Below are positions 44,347 through 58,264 of a stretch of DNA of 64,000 nucleotides, one piece after another; position 1 is the first letter of the stretch; every line of letters starts with the position of its first letter. This stretch comes from Alnus glutinosa (lineage: Eukaryota > Streptophyta > Magnoliopsida > Fagales > Betulaceae), in contig NC_084894.1 of assembly GCF_958979055.1 (NCBI RefSeq), forward strand, positions 27,413,616-27,477,615, read 5' to 3'. Below the pieces are notes generated by a model, which was not told the origin of the DNA, made no database searches, and worked only from the letters and a program-made list of their open reading frames with translations. The translations under genes were made by a program, and so were the position numbers.

Positions 44347-47300
44347 TTAACTTGAATCTGTAGACATTATTTCTAGCTCTGCCCACCAAAGAGGAGATAA
44401 TTTTGGTGTTGCTCCATCAGGCCCCATTTCTGTGATCTCTCTCAACTTAGCGGTAATCTCTCTCATTGTTGGTCTTTGCTTTGGATCAGGTTTGACACAA
44501 TCTTTTATCACTTCAAACAATTTCTCAAGCTCATCCACTTGGAAAGATTTTAGAGTTGGATCCACCATTTCTCTTAAGGGTTTCTCTCCTTTTAGATAGT
44601 CTGATGCCCAGTCTGCAAGAGAGTCATTGTCAGAGTATGGAATCCTCCCTGTCATCATTTCAAACAAGATTACCCCGAAGCTGTAAACATTGCTTTCTGG
44701 TTCCACTGATGGGATTTCCAAAAGCTCCATAATGGATGATTCCTTCTTGCTTGCAAATATATCATTCCAAAAACTGAAATCTGATATTTTGGCTGCATAG
44801 TCTTCAGTCAGGTATATAGAGAAGGATTGCAGGTTTTTGTGGGTTATAGGTGGGCTCAACTGGTGCATATACTCCAGACAGTATGCCATGCCCATAGCTA
44901 TTCGGAGTCTCATTCCCCAGTCCAAGTGCTCTGCTTCTTTAACTGCAAGACATCCAAAATTAACATTTCCAAAACCATAAAACGGTTCATTCAACTTCAA
45001 TTACCCAACCTTGTCCCATTTATCATAACAAAAAATAAATTTTTTGATCAATGCATTTGCCTCAAGGCCATGAAAAGTACATGGTGTCTTAAGCCATTTC
45101 CGTAACATGCAGGCATAATATTATGCTAATAAGTTTTAACTATTGCAACAGAGATACATTATGGTGTGACTTGGTGTCAGAACTTATAGTTTATTTGGAA
45201 ATCCGATAATGCAGCTTGCATGTCAGGAAGCTCATAAGTTGGTTTTAGCAGTCAATCAATTATGAAAATGCTAATTGAATTACAAATTAATCTCTTCATC
45301 GATTTGCTTTTTTTCTTAAACATGGAGGGAAGAAGAGTTAAAAGTACTCACTGTGTAAATGCTCAAATAGTGTACCATTTGGAGCATACTCAAAAACCAG
45401 AATTCTTGTGAACGGCTTCGCTTCTTCACAATACCCAATGAGGTTCACGAAGTTCTTATGGTTCACCTTTGACAATGTTTCTATCTGAAGAAGTAAATAG
45501 AAGCAACCTTTAGAAACTATCAGAATGAATGCCTAAAGCTTGGTAGATTTGTTTCTTCTGTACCTTCTTTCTGAACTGGGCTTCCAATTTTTTTGACCAG
45601 TCTTCAGCAGATGTAACTGCACTAGATGTTACAGCTATTTCCACCCCACTTGAAAGAGTCCCCTTATACACAGTCCCATTTGAGAAAGAACCAATTATAT
45701 TACTGAAATCTTCACAAGCTGCTTCAAGTTCTGATCGGTTGAGCTTTGGTACACCTGAATCCAAACTGTCAAAATCAGTATCCAAATCTGTAGGTTGGAA
45801 ATAAAGCAAAATTCATCATTGCGCCTGATTGGAAGGATTAAAAGATGAATTTAGTACATCTGCTAAGAATGCAAGGATGTTTGAAACTTCTTTCGTGATT
45901 CTTATCAAGGTGTTAATTAAAAAGTGTTGAGGTTCAGAGGGTCATCATAACCTTTGAGCTAACAGTTAGATATATGAAACTAGTAAAGGATGTTTCCTTA
46001 GACTGTTGTTCCAATGTTATCATCAATTAACTGAGTCAATTTATGGCCCAGAACACTCCCAACCGTAAATTAGCAGACAGTGTGTGTTTGCTATCAATTC
46101 AGTCATCTGTTGTATAATAGTCCTACTGCCTGAAGGATCCTAAGATCAGATTGTAATCACATAGAATTAAGTTCTCATGAAAAAGAAGAACAACCTGATA
46201 CAAATGCTTTCTGCAGCTGCCCACTTAGCCCAGTTGCCCAGGGTTTCACTGCAACAACCTTGCTGGTTCTGGAGAAAACAATGCCAATGACTGAAGCCAA
46301 AATGAATAAGCAACCCCCGCTAATCCCAACCCAAACTATAGCATTATGCTTTGTCTTAGAGTTACTTTTAACTACTTCGCTTGGAGTTGAAGCAGGGGAA
46401 GGATGGGGATCCCAGCGGGATTCTGTTGGTGCAGATAATATTATTGGTGGATTAGCTGGAACTGTTGAAGCAGGAGTTGGTGCTAAAATAGGTGAGGTTG
46501 AAGGAGTCAGAAAGATAATGGAGGGAGATTGTGATGGGGAAGATACTGGAGACTCTAATGATGGGGAAATTGATGATGGTGATGGTGACAACGGTGAATT
46601 GGATGGCACCAATAAAGGTGAAAATGGAGATTCTGATGGTGATGGAGGCAAAGAATGATGTGGTGAGGAGGAGGGAGAAGGTGATGGCGATGGCGATGGC
46701 GATGGCGATGGCGATGGTGAAACCTTGTTGTCTTCATTGACTCTGGATGGATTTGAGACACCAACTGCCTGCTGCAGCTTCCTTCGGTAAGCTTCGTCTC
46801 CAAATTTGGCAGTGTTCCTAACATAGCAAAATATGTCAGCAAGGAGAATACACTGGCCATAATATGCTAGGTTATTTGATGAAAATTACTGTAATAAATA
46901 ACTTTTAAGTATAAATTTTGTCAATGACAGAGCTTAAATATAGATGTCAGCAAGGAGAATAAACTTGCTTTGAACTTCTGATTAGAACAGAACCATGGCA
47001 ACAATGAAAGCATGATGATCCACCAGAGCTTAAATAAAGAAAACTGCAGATCCGGTCAAAACAGTGTGGCTAAAGCTTTCTATGATAATCTGAATTCCCA
47101 GACCCATAACAATTTTTCGTGCAGGTTATATTGTTGAATCAAATCATGTACAAGTACAATCAACATTCTCCGTTCCATAATGTGTTTGGTCATGATTTTA
47201 ACAATATATTTCAGTATTTAAAAATTTAAAAAAAAAAAAAAAAAAAAATGCTGGACCTTCTCAGTGTAACCAAGTTTTATTATGTATAAATGGCTTCTCC

Positions 47301-49558
47301 AACCACTCTCCCTGAATACCCAAAAGGTGTCTGTTTCTATCCAAAAATTTGGATTATATCTACCCCATTTAAAGATGACTCAAGTATGGCTAAGATAGCG
47401 ATAATGAATATAATTTCTTTCCCCACAGGCAATAACGAGTTAAAACTTCTATCCCACAGGCTAATCTACTAAGACCAGTTTTACTAAAATTAACTCCTTA
47501 ACCATTATTTTCTAATAGATTCTCAAGATTGTTTTTCAAGCTTATATCCACTTTCCATAGAGATTGTTAGTATTGGTTGCATGAAAGAACATCACTCCCT
47601 CTTCCCTATCCCTATTCTTCCAAAATCACAGATCTAAACTCTCAGTGTTGCAGATTAAGTAACTAGGATTACATCAATTAAACTTGCTTACCAAGTGAAA
47701 GATCTGCTGTTACAAGATGATCTCAAAGGAGTACCAGTTAGCTGGTTATCATCTACCTGAGACTCAGAAACCGTCTTAAGTTCATAGAGTTCAGGAGACA
47801 TGGTACCAAGGAACTTGTTGTTGTCAAGTAAACTGCAGTAAGAATCACAAGATGGACTTAGTGGAAGCTCATATAAATAGGACTAGTGAAAACAATAATG
47901 TGAAAAGATCATATTACAGGGTAGTCAGGGAAAGATTATTGCCAAAATCAGATGGAAATGGTCCACTAAAGTTATTGTATCCCAAGTCCAAAACCTCCAG
48001 TTCCTTCAATTCCCCAATCTCTTTTGGGATATTCCCAGAAAAAGAATTGTTGCGTAAAATACTGCAGAAAGCAAACACAAGTAATCAGATCATGAAAAAG
48101 AGAAATATAGTTAAATGAAGAAATTGTGAGTTTTTTTGGCTAAAATATATGCTTACATAGATTTTATGTAAGCCAGCTTCCTGAGTTCAGGTGCCAATGT
48201 TCCTTCAAGACAAAGATCCTGCAAGGTTCTGCAAGTAGACAATTCTGACTTCAGGGTTACAAATTAAAGCACATCGAACTTTTGAAACCACAAGTTACAC
48301 GATGGAAGAATCACTTCATCACTAGGATCAACAGCATAGCACGACAACAGGAAAATAAGGACAACACCATTGATATGATATTCAGAAAACTATGAATAGA
48401 AATGCAGCACAATAAGTATTCCATCAAGACCAGCATTACTTTCAATTATATATGATAAGAGCATTATATGCGGGCTTTAAGAACTTCCGGCTCCTGTCAC
48501 ATCGAAATTCAATTTTTTATAATACTTGGGAGTATCCAGGAATAATGTCTGTCTCTCTTGAGAAAGTTTGTGTTCTTGCAGATCAAACTATGGAATTGAT
48601 TGAAATCCTATATTGACATGATTTATTGCTGACAAATTCCCTCAGATACGTATTCTTCTATAAGCCAAAGAAGTCAGCATAAGTATATATTGATCAGATG
48701 CAGAGCATCTGTATATAAACATTCTACCCACAAACAAATTCCAAACTCGTAGCTGAAAGAAATAAGAATGCATTTGTGTCTTCAAAATCACATTTCGAGT
48801 TAACCGTGCCCAGATAATCCCATATGATATTCGTACACAAAACCGCACTTTGGATCAATGTTAAATTAAGAGTGCTTCGAAACGATTAAGAATGGAAAAA
48901 TATATACAGCCAATAGTGCCATTGCATACACATCTCTAGCCCCAGGAACCCAATTCTAAGGTGCCTTAACAAAAAAAAATACATTTTTGCATAGACCCAA
49001 GTACTTGTAATCATCTATCTAAACAGGAATGCAGTTAAAATTAAAAATTAAAAAAAAATAATAATCCCTCCAAGTTAATCTAATGAGGTCACAAATTCGA
49101 AGCCAAACATTAAGATATAGTCAAATTTGGATCAAAAGCACTTTTCTTGCTTTCTGAGAGCAAAAATGAAAACCCAAAAGCAAAAACACGTATGTAAGAA
49201 CGGCAAAGACACTCACAAGATCACCACTTTTCCATCCGAGCACTCAACTCCGAACCAAGAACACGGATCAACCACTCCGTCATAATCCTTCCAATCCGAC
49301 AAAGCCCCCAACGGGTCTCTCACCACTCTATCCCGGAACCTTAACAACGCCAAACCTGCGCCCAACCAAACTCTGTTTGTCATAAAGCCAACCCATCAGC
49401 TCAAGAGCTGTACGGACATGCAGAACTTAATTATATATACACATACCTTCGTCGTTCAGAGATGAACATGGACTCAGATTCCTGATAAACAGTGATAGCA
49501 CCACCATGAACACCGCCATGCGGAGCTTCAGCCGGTTCATTCTCCACCGTCCGTCCAT
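44347..49558 (-). CDS. LRR receptor-like pseudokinase (MRH1/MDIS2, At3g56050 group)
   Basis: A predicted plasma-membrane receptor of 727 residues. Minus-strand exons: 49558-49447, 49355-49217, 48228-48157, 48061-47918, 47832-47692, 46817-46195, 45787-45564, 45484-45352, 44942-44347; phases close at the stop. Order: signal peptide (about 1-30), LRR cap with DPCSWFGVEC, three to four LRRs on 72-nt-based exons, a Ser/Pro-rich stalk (about 225-355), a membrane helix at about 361-384, and a kinase-like domain. Catalytic motifs are lost: HRD is HKN (564-566), DFG is DFS (584-586), the VAIK Lys is absent (VEIAVTSSAV), and the Gly loop is GSFSNGTVYKG. These losses are shared by the family, which acts in root-hair growth (MRH1) and pollen-tube guidance (MDIS proteins). 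It should signal as a scaffold. The start MDGRWRM was chosen because it gives the signal peptide. Confidence 0.9.
46682..46717 (-). repeat. In-frame hexanucleotide repeat encoding Ser-Pro
   Basis: ggcgat units repeat about five to six times on the plus strand. Read in the pseudokinase frame they encode alternating Ser and Pro at the start of the extracellular stalk. Because the unit is 6 bases, length changes stay in frame. Confidence 0.85.
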
Positions 49559-52500
49559 CCCAAAAAAACTCAAAACCTTTGGAAAATGAAAGACCATTCT
49601 TCTCTTTGTTCTAGTCAAAGCCAATTTAGTACATAAAGAAAACATATATATACATTTATATATATATATATATATGGAGAGAGAGAGTGAGTCTCTGCAA
49701 ACTAAGTGAAGAAAGCGCGTATTGTTTCCTTTTCTGGTATATGCGTTAAATGACCGAAAACTTACCGATACAGCAACCGAAATATCGGAGACTCGGTGAG
49801 AAGGGGAAGGGACACGGAACCCGGTGTTTCGGGGAGCGAGACAGATTCCAATATATCGGCCTTTCAAGTCAGGCCGTCCCAAGTCGTTTCGGCTTTTCAC
49901 AGCGATTCAATCCGTCGGGTTTGCTTTGTCTTGTAGCCTGCAGGCTGTTGCGACTCTTCTCCACATATTATATTTATAGCGCCGTCCTGTCTACTGCACA
50001 TGGTACTCACGTGCTTTTTACTTTTCTTCTTCTATTTTTCTTCACCAATTCATTTTCCATTATCTATTTTCCTTGTATTTTCGAACGTCAATTCTAGTTT
50101 TCTACTGAGGGATTTTTAAAAAGTGAAATCATGTATATATATTATATATATACACACACATTTACTGTATAATTTTTTGTACAATTTTAATAATTTTTTT
50201 TAAAAAAAAATTAATCATTAAATATGTAGAAAAACAAATTTAATAATTAGTTTAAAAAAAAATTTAGAGTTATACAAATACAAAAGTTAGAAACGTATCA
50301 TATCTTATATATCTATACATATAAATTCAATCATAATCACGGATGTATGCTATAGTTGATATTAGTAATAAAAAAAAATAGGACAAAGCTTTTCTCTAAA
50401 ATAATTAAGTTGGAATAATCTTCATAACAGTACGTGACTCTCATTTGTATTTTTTATTTAAAAATGCATCTAAGAATCATGTGTTCTATGACATATGTCA
50501 ATTTAATAAACTGGGTTTAAAAAAAAAAAAAAAAAACCTGATGTTGAAGTGAAACTTAATTTCTAAATTTAGTGCTTGATAATCAAAGATTAGTGCAACT
50601 GTGCTTGCATAGACGTGTGACTTTTTTTTTTCCTGATAATTGGTTGATTAGATCGCTGAGAATCGTTTGCTGCATATGAATTATGAGATTTACTGTAGAA
50701 AAACGTGCACCGACAATTAATGATTAATTGGGTCAGCTTGATATGTGGTTTATTCTGGCATGCTGCAGGCTCCATGCATGAAATTTCTCGTCACTTTTCT
50801 TGACTACGTACGTATATAAATACAGTAGTAGTCATACATGGGCCAATTCCTGTTAAAGCAGCAAGTACCTTGTAGATCACGCAAACGGCAAAATTCAATT
50901 CTAATTCCATATATATATGTTGGGTGCATGCATAGAAACAGGTCCACATGCTAATCCCAAACCCTAGAGTTTGTTGAAATATTCCGGCCTGCACAAGATA
51001 ACCCCAGTCCCCATTATATAACAAATAGTGTTTTTATGTACTTTACAATAAATTATGGTTCGTATATATATATCCATTTGTCTAGTCTGAGAAGATGGGT
51101 CCTAGCTCCTTAATCATAAATAATACTCAAGACAATAATATCTTACAACCGACTTGGATGTGTGCCGTGTGGACCAAAAGTAAACTTGTTTGATATGCCC
51201 TCAAGTGTATAGAACAATTTTTTCTCTTTAATCCAGTCTATACGTACGTGTATCCAAAACACATCTAATTCTGATTGGAGAAAAACTTTGTCGAGGCGTA
51301 TATATAATGATAGCTCAGGATAAATTAGATAATGCATGAGATTGTCAGATGAGGGAAAATCGTGGCGTGCAAGAGAAGTACTGAGGTTGGACATGGGTAT
51401 AATGCTCTAATCAAAAGTAGAGAAGATGGGGATATGACTAGGGCTAGGTAGGGTAATGCACTAATGCATGTATGGTATCTTTTCATGTTTTAGCTTTTTC
51501 TTTGGAAAGAAACGTGGCAACTTCGTCATAACAAAAAAAGAAGAAAGAAATTGTTAGTTGTTCTTTCCCTAATGATTAGGACATAGAATACAAGCATATT
51601 TTGCAAGTAACAATGACTCTAATTGTGAATAAAATAATTAAAAGTCTATTTGGGATTGTGTTAAGGAACTTAATTAAAATATTTTTAGTACTTAAAAAGC
51701 TCTTTCAGGCAAGAATGAGTCCCTTTAGTAAAAAACTTAAAAATCACTTTTTTGTTATATATAAAAAAGCTCAAAACTGCATTAATTTTGGAGAAAACTT
51801 GAAAATGAGGTTTTTTTCGAAAAGCTATTTCGGACTTTTTTTATAGACAAGTGCTATTTCCTAACGCAATTTCAAACAAGCTCAATCTAGGCTTATGACT
51901 TGTGTCTTATGCACATAAAACACAAGATGAAACTGTCACAACAGTAATTGAGAATGCGTGACAGTTTCACCTTGTGTTCTATGTGCATGGGAATAAGACA
52001 AACAAAGTTAATGCTTTTAAGGTGGTGCTAGCTTTACAAGTTGATAGTGAAAAATGCAAAGTAATTTTCTTTGAGGTATAATTTCGTTTTTAAGGGCATA
52101 TATGTAACCATACAGAGGGAAAAAAAAAATGTATTTTAAGTGCTAGTTCCAATGTAAGAAAGAAGCTCCTTTGGATATATGATCATAGAAAGCCATTTGG
52201 AACTGGTATGAGTACGACAGTAGAAATGCCAAGAAATCGACAGTCCACCCTACACAGAATAGATCCAACACTTTGTTTAGAATGTTTGGATGGTAATAGC
52301 TAGCAATTATGAAACCTTGTGTCATGTGGTTTTTGTATTCTAACATGTATCCGCATGTGAGCCTTAATTAGCGCTCAGATCAACCTATGGCCGGACCAGC
52401 ACCATCTGTCATAAAGGCTAAAGCTTGAGGTTGGTCTACTCTGGACCACAGTTGATCACTTGCTGCTGAATTTTCCTAGGTGGTGTTTCTATAGTGGAAT

Positions 52501-53636
52501 CGGACTCAAGACCTGAAGTGGGGCTCGTTTGGTCTGCTTGAGAAAAGACTCGGCAACCTCCCCAATTCCATAGAAAATGCCGTACGACCTATTCTTCCAG
52601 TGACATTCAATGATGCCCACCCCACTGGCTTCTTTGGAAAAAGTTTCTAGATCGCATCAGTTTAATAGATTCGATCTCGAATAAAATTCTTCCGGCCACT
52701 CAATTTGAATCTCTTCTGAGAACCTGCAGATGGACATTATATATATATAGACTTCTATGGAAAATGAAGAGGTAAATTTACGTTCTTGTACACAAAAGCC
52801 AGACTTCATTCAAACTATAAATATGGAGTAGGAAGGGAGACAATAAATTCATTAGAAATTTCGGTTTCAATGATAATGTAGAGCTGGTCATTGGTCAAGT
52901 CCAATCATTAAACACAGGGATGGAGATTTGCCCTGCAATAAAGCAGCTTTATGTGAGAGTCTGTTCGGATCCTATCCGTTTGAACAAGTGTTTGAACTGT
53001 CCGAACAGTTAGCACTCAGACAAGCTCTTATATGGGTTGCTCTATTCTAGTATCTGAATACATGGTACTCTCAAGCTATCATGTTTTTCCTAAAAAAAAT
53101 TAAAATTTAAAATTTTACCTTAAAATTTTTTAAGTTTTTAATTTTACAGGCCAATTTTTTTTTTTTCAATTTGTCCCTTCAAATTCCAAATGTTAACGTC
53201 GCCCCTATCCATGTTAGAGTCTATCTAGATCCTACCTAGTCAAGCATGTGTTCAAACAACTCGAACAGTATAGCCCATTGTACAACGTACCCTTGGAATA
53301 AAATTGGGATACGAAAACAGAATACCAAACCTGCGTACTCACCAACCTGACGGCTTCAATGGGACAAAACCAAACCTCCAAAGACGACTCCTGTCGCATT
53401 TCCTCATAATTTTCTTTTTCCAGATGGCTGAACTTTAAGATTTCAATAATAATCTATGTGTTTTCTGGCTATGTCAATCCTATATCTGGTTTTGACATGG
53501 CTTCTGCAACTGTGCATCGATATGCAAAGCCTAGTCAATGTACAGCGCCCATAATTGATTGTACCACTCCATTTTATTGGAGTTTTATATGTAAAGAAAT
53601 CTCAGTAAAGTAATATAATGTTCGAAAGTGTTACGG
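49559..53636. other. Spacer upstream of the LRR pseudokinase
   Basis: The promoter region has a TA run followed by GA repeats at about 49658-49690, probably leader or core promoter. A short inverted-repeat segment near 50165-50300 resembles 14655-14800. Around 51640-51890 a ctatttgggattgtg...caatttcaaacaag block looks like another short TIR element. A C/T/A-run segment near 53080-53215 resembles 1840-2040. No gene is supported. Confidence 0.45.
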
Positions 53637-53980
53637 ATGGTTATCCGTATTCGTTTGTCAGATTCGGATTATATCGAAATATTTGTATAATATTATATAG
53701 GTTAATTATCGTTTCATTTAATTAAACGGATTGGACTTTTCAACCTTAAATAATTAATTTTGTGTTGTCGAGTTCTCAGATCGTATAAAAAATTGTCAGT
53801 TATAAATGTCGTGTGTTAGATTTGAGTCGTGTCTAGACATGAGTATAAGACTATATAAGGTAACTCTAACCCAGCTCGTTTAATTAAACGGGTCAGACTT
53901 CATAACCTTAACTCGTTAATTTCATATTTAGTTCATGTCGAATTTACCTGATCTTGTAAAGAATTATCAATAATTTCTTA
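53637..53980. repeat. Dispersed hAT-like repeat, second block
   Basis: It contains (t)ttaattaaacggattgg and tttaattaaacgggtcag cores with repeated tataagactatataagg-type blocks. It is the same family as 29084-29412, but more diverged and apparently duplicated within itself. Confidence 0.45.
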
Positions 53981-56900
53981 ATTATTTATTAGAATACAGT
54001 TTATATCTGGGCATGGTATTATTGATACCACGTGAAGAAAGAACGAGTTCAAGTATGGTGTTCCAGACTTCCAGTAAAAGTCATAACATCTGTCACGTGC
54101 TTGAACCCTACTCTTTATACACATGACAGTCCCTGTCGGAAAATCCAGCCTACAGATTCGGGTTAATTATGGTTCATCTATCCGAGTGTCGGCCCAAACA
54201 CGTGTCGGGTCCAAAAACACAAAGGCCCATCCGTTCTGTCGTATAAAGGACTGAAGCTTATGCGAGATGACATAATTGAATGAGAATTTCAATTATTTTT
54301 AAACTAGAGGCCATCTCCATCGTTAATTTTTTCACATGAGGATGGAGGCAAGCGAAACTCAATTCATATAAGGTCTTTCTACTATTTTGGGCTGGGAGGA
54401 ACTTTCCATCCGAATGAAGGGAGAAAATCCCTGGCCCAATCCAATTCTCAAGCCTACCTCTCGCGGCTGCACTAAACGAAAGAGAGCCCACGCAATACCA
54501 TATCAACACCCCAAGCCAATTGAAAGGCATGTCAGCATCACAGGATCCAATTAATTTTATTTCAGAAGTAAAATTATCTTTTTATATTTTTATAGACAAT
54601 TATACCCTTATCCCTCCAATTTATTTGAACCGGAGAGGATCTAAATGCGCATTTAATGTCATCCTCGTCATCCCTTCCCAAATAGAGGGCCGTTTTTGGT
54701 AAATTTTTGAGTTGCAATTTTTCTTTTAAATAGTAATAAAAAATAATTGATATAATATAAAATAAGAGAATTTTTTTAATTTTTTGTATGAAAAAGTGGA
54801 AAAGGTTATTAAAAAGTAATTAATGTGATATAAAAATGAATAAAGTTGTTAAAAAGTGATTGATATGATATAAAAAATAAAATATTGTAAATGCACATGT
54901 AAGTGTCGAGTCCCACATTGAGGAAAAATAAATAAAAAGTGAATAGTTAATATACACAAGCTGACTCAAACCCATTAGCTTAAGTTTTTAGATTGGAATA
55001 ATGTTCAAACACATAAAAGAAAATTGAGGATAAAAACTTGTAAAAACTCCATAAAGATTTTCATGTTCGTGTGGTTTAACGGTTTTAAAACGTACAGTAT
55101 AAAAAATAACAATTTCAAAACGCGGTTAATGAAAAAGCTATTTTTAAAAAACGCAATCAAGACTAGAGTTTGGTAAAATTATGGTTAGGCCTTTTAAAAT
55201 CATGTGTTTCTATACATGCACCTCTTGCACGTTCACGTTTTCAAATTGCGATTCTTTTAGAAACGGACTTCCAAACATAACGTTTTTCACAATTTTGTTT
55301 AAAAATGTAGGTTTTGGCAGTCAAATCATGAGGCAAAATGCACCATAAGTGAAAGGAACAATACAAAAACAAGATTAAAATTTTGTGATTCCATTTTGTC
55401 TTCTAAGTGTCTCACCATTTCAAGACGATAAGCTAAACTATATCTCTCACAAAAATGTTTCTGGTAACAAAGAATGTTATCAAAGATTTGCTGCTACTGA
55501 TTGCTTGTTGTCTTCTTTTACATAACTACAATAACCCCAAATAGGATTTGTTTGACGTGTGGCTAAACGTTAAGGTAGCAGCTGAATAAATAGACGTATG
55601 AACAACCTCCTCAATCAAAACTCTTTGGGTTCCAGTTATTGTCCTTAATGTTACAGTGTGCCAAATGATGAATGGGGAGAGAATTGAGGTTCATAATGGA
55701 TGGCAATGAACTTACTTTTGTGGTTGTTAGCTCTGTATAGCCACCAGAATCTCAAAAATAATGAATATCTATACATTTAGTCAAGAGGAGGAAAATCCCG
55801 AGTCCGACCCTTAGGATTATAACATTTTATTACGCGTTTAGATTTAACGTTCACGGTCGGGAAAACCAGGAATTTTTGCATGGGATACGAACTTATATAA
55901 ATAAATAAATACATAGATACATATAGTTCTTTTATGTGTGCGTGCGCGTGTTTGTGTAAAATAAAAGTAGACTGGTCTTAAAATTAATTTCATACTAAGT
56001 AATGAATCATATCTGTATACAAAAAATACATATTTATAAAATTATCTTTAAAAAGGACTTTTATTTCGAATACTAAAATTTTCTATAGTAGAAAGCTATA
56101 TTATCTATCCATTTAGGGAGGAAAAAGTCATCATTGATGGGGAAAAAAAATTAGGGTTGCCAAGGACCCCCCAACTACTAAGATAGGTTCGCCCCAATCC
56201 ACGATGGCTCACTCTATCGACATTGATCCGCTGGTAGCCCTTATGCTCATACTTAATAATAAGACATTTTAATATAGGATATAGGTCGCTCCCTTTGTGA
56301 CGTAGTGTTTGCTCTGATACCAAACGTAACAAACTTTAGATAGAACTCACAATTGAAAATCCGCTTCCAATGAGAATGTATCCAAAAGCTTATATGCATT
56401 TGATTATGATTACACTTGAGCCTTATAAAACACTTAGAATCCTAACATCGTGTGAACAAGAAAAATATGTACTCATTACATACATTTAAATTACTAAATT
56501 TTCAGGTATCTTTTTTTAGCTTCTTTCTAAGATATAAATTAGAAAACTATATTGGCAAGTGAAAAATATGTAGCCAAATGTAGACAGACAATTTGTTATA
56601 CAACTTGCAAACTCGAGACAAATTCAATATAAATTTAGAAATTAACTGGTTAAGGTTGAATAGTTTAATTAAATGGGTCGGGTTATAATTGACTATACCC
56701 AATGCATCGATAAGACCTGAACCCGATAAGCGATATGACCGCCAACAATTTTGTACGACACGTGAATCCAAGACAAACTCAAAACAAAATTAAGATCAGA
56801 TTAAGATTGATTTATATAATCTTATATTTATGATTCAACACGAGAAACCCGACCTCTACACTAATTGCCAATTTGCCACCTATACAGTCCAAATGGAAAA

Positions 56901-57368
56901 ACTCTTTATTTAGATATGAAACCCGAGCGAAACTACCTGGAGATCTCCACGAAACTCATGGATCAAGTCGGAATAGTCGGATCCCAATCCACAACTCCAC
57001 CTTCACGTTGACCGTAGTCAGCATATATGGTCGTATTCAAAGCCCCCCTTATGTAGTTATATTCCGTAGGCTGCGCTGGAATTATATACAATTCTCTGAT
57101 GAAATTGACGGTGACACCCGAAAGCGACCAAAGATATCTCAAACATCACCGCACACCGTTCACGTCACTACTTTAACTTTTTTCTGCATATTAATTATCT
57201 CAACATTCATTTTCTTTTTAAATTCTTATAATTAAATAAAATAAAAAATAAACGTAAATACAATAATTAATCAAGTTTAATACAAATCATCAATTGTCTC
57301 AAAAATTTAGATTAATAATAAATAATAAATTTAATTAATATTTTAACATTTTTCTCCCGTCGTCACAT
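53981..57368. other. Repeat-derived spacer
   Basis: It contains an LTR-like fragment at about 54903-55010 (gtgtcgagtcccacattgag with a later gcttaagtttttagattgg), a retroelement remnant around 56105-56420, and a diverged copy of the dispersed repeat at 56640-56870. The 90-codon minus frame at 54258-54530 and the 120-codon plus frame at 56873-57235 have no known family. Confidence 0.45.
56105..56420 (-). mobile_element. LTR retrotransposon remnant with primer-binding site
   Basis: On the minus strand TTTGGTATCAGAGC (56324-56311) is an exact initiator-Met tRNA primer-binding site. Just before it, a tagatagaactcac...gtttgttacg segment would be the end of a 5' LTR. About 200 bases of leader-like sequence follow with no gag or pol. 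The second LTR was not found. Confidence 0.5.
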
Positions 57369-58081
57369 AAGGGTATAAATCGATTAGCGGCAAACCAAAC
57401 AACTGGTTTAGTATCTAGTTGAAAATAATTGATAATTGGCTCGATCGGAGCGGTTACCAATTTTAACAATTATATATTCTTAATTATAACCGGTAACTAG
57501 ATATATATTAAAAATTACTAAATTAGCCTTAAGTTTTACTTTTTTTTACACATCTGATTCTCTTTCTTTTCCTTTCTGCCTCACTCACTGCACTCTACAT
57601 TTGTGAGGTGGTTATCGGCCAAATAGAGTCACTGTTCCATTCGGCTGGGAAGATCCAGAAGTGCCTTCTTTTATGTCACGGCCTTCGGTACCTACTTCTG
57701 CTGAGGTATTGCTTGCTTCCATATTCACCCATGTTGTGTTATTGCTTCCTTCAGGGTGAACATTGGATTAGGTTGTCAATGTTGAATTTGTAACCGAGCT
57801 ACCCATGGCCATGGAGTAGGTAGAACTATCATTATCCTTTTGTTCAACATAAATTACAATTAAAGAAATGTTATCCTTAGCCATTTCACCTTCACAAAGG
57901 TTATTGGCCAAAACCACTCAATGCATTCTCTTTCTTTTCCTTTCATTTTTGTACTCGGTTCGGATAATTGGGAACTAACCAGTAACTGCTGGTTATTACA
58001 AACTCGATTAACCGACTGCCCCGGTTACGATTACCAATTTTAGTCAATAATCAATAACTGTAACCCAATTTTCACCTCTAT
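57369..58081 (-). mobile_element. hAT element with 8-bp target duplication and transposase-like remnant
   Basis: CGTCACAT lies exactly outside both ends (57361-57368 and 58082-58089). The ends aagggtataaat and, in reverse, atagaggtgaaaat resemble hAT TIRs. Subterminal ggttacc / cggttac motifs occur on both sides. A central segment, read on the minus strand (about 57920-57600), gives MAMGSSVTNSTLTT, a stop, then HPEGSNNTTWVNMEASNTS and EGTSGSSQPNGT, a Ser/Thr-rich stretch like the N-terminus of plant hAT transposases. The BED finger and catalytic core are missing, so it is a deletion derivative. Confidence 0.7.
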
Positions 58082-58264
58082 CGTCACATATGAGCTTTTA
58101 CAATAAACACCCTCTCACACAAGTGGTATATTAAATTGAAATTGAAAGTCAAATGCGGAAATAAAATTTAACTTCAAACTTTTACTTTAATACTATGTTA
58201 AATCATCGATCATATCAAAGAATAAACTTAATCATTGAGAATTGCTATATGTCACACATTTATC

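Noticed and set aside
46260..46860. Plus-strand frames rich in Asp/Gly and Met, and a minus-strand His-rich frame
   Set aside because: They are other-frame readings of the Ser/Pro repeat exon.
54258..54530. 90-codon minus frame and neighbouring plus frame
   Set aside because: No known motif, no supporting start or splice signals, surrounded by repeat remnants.
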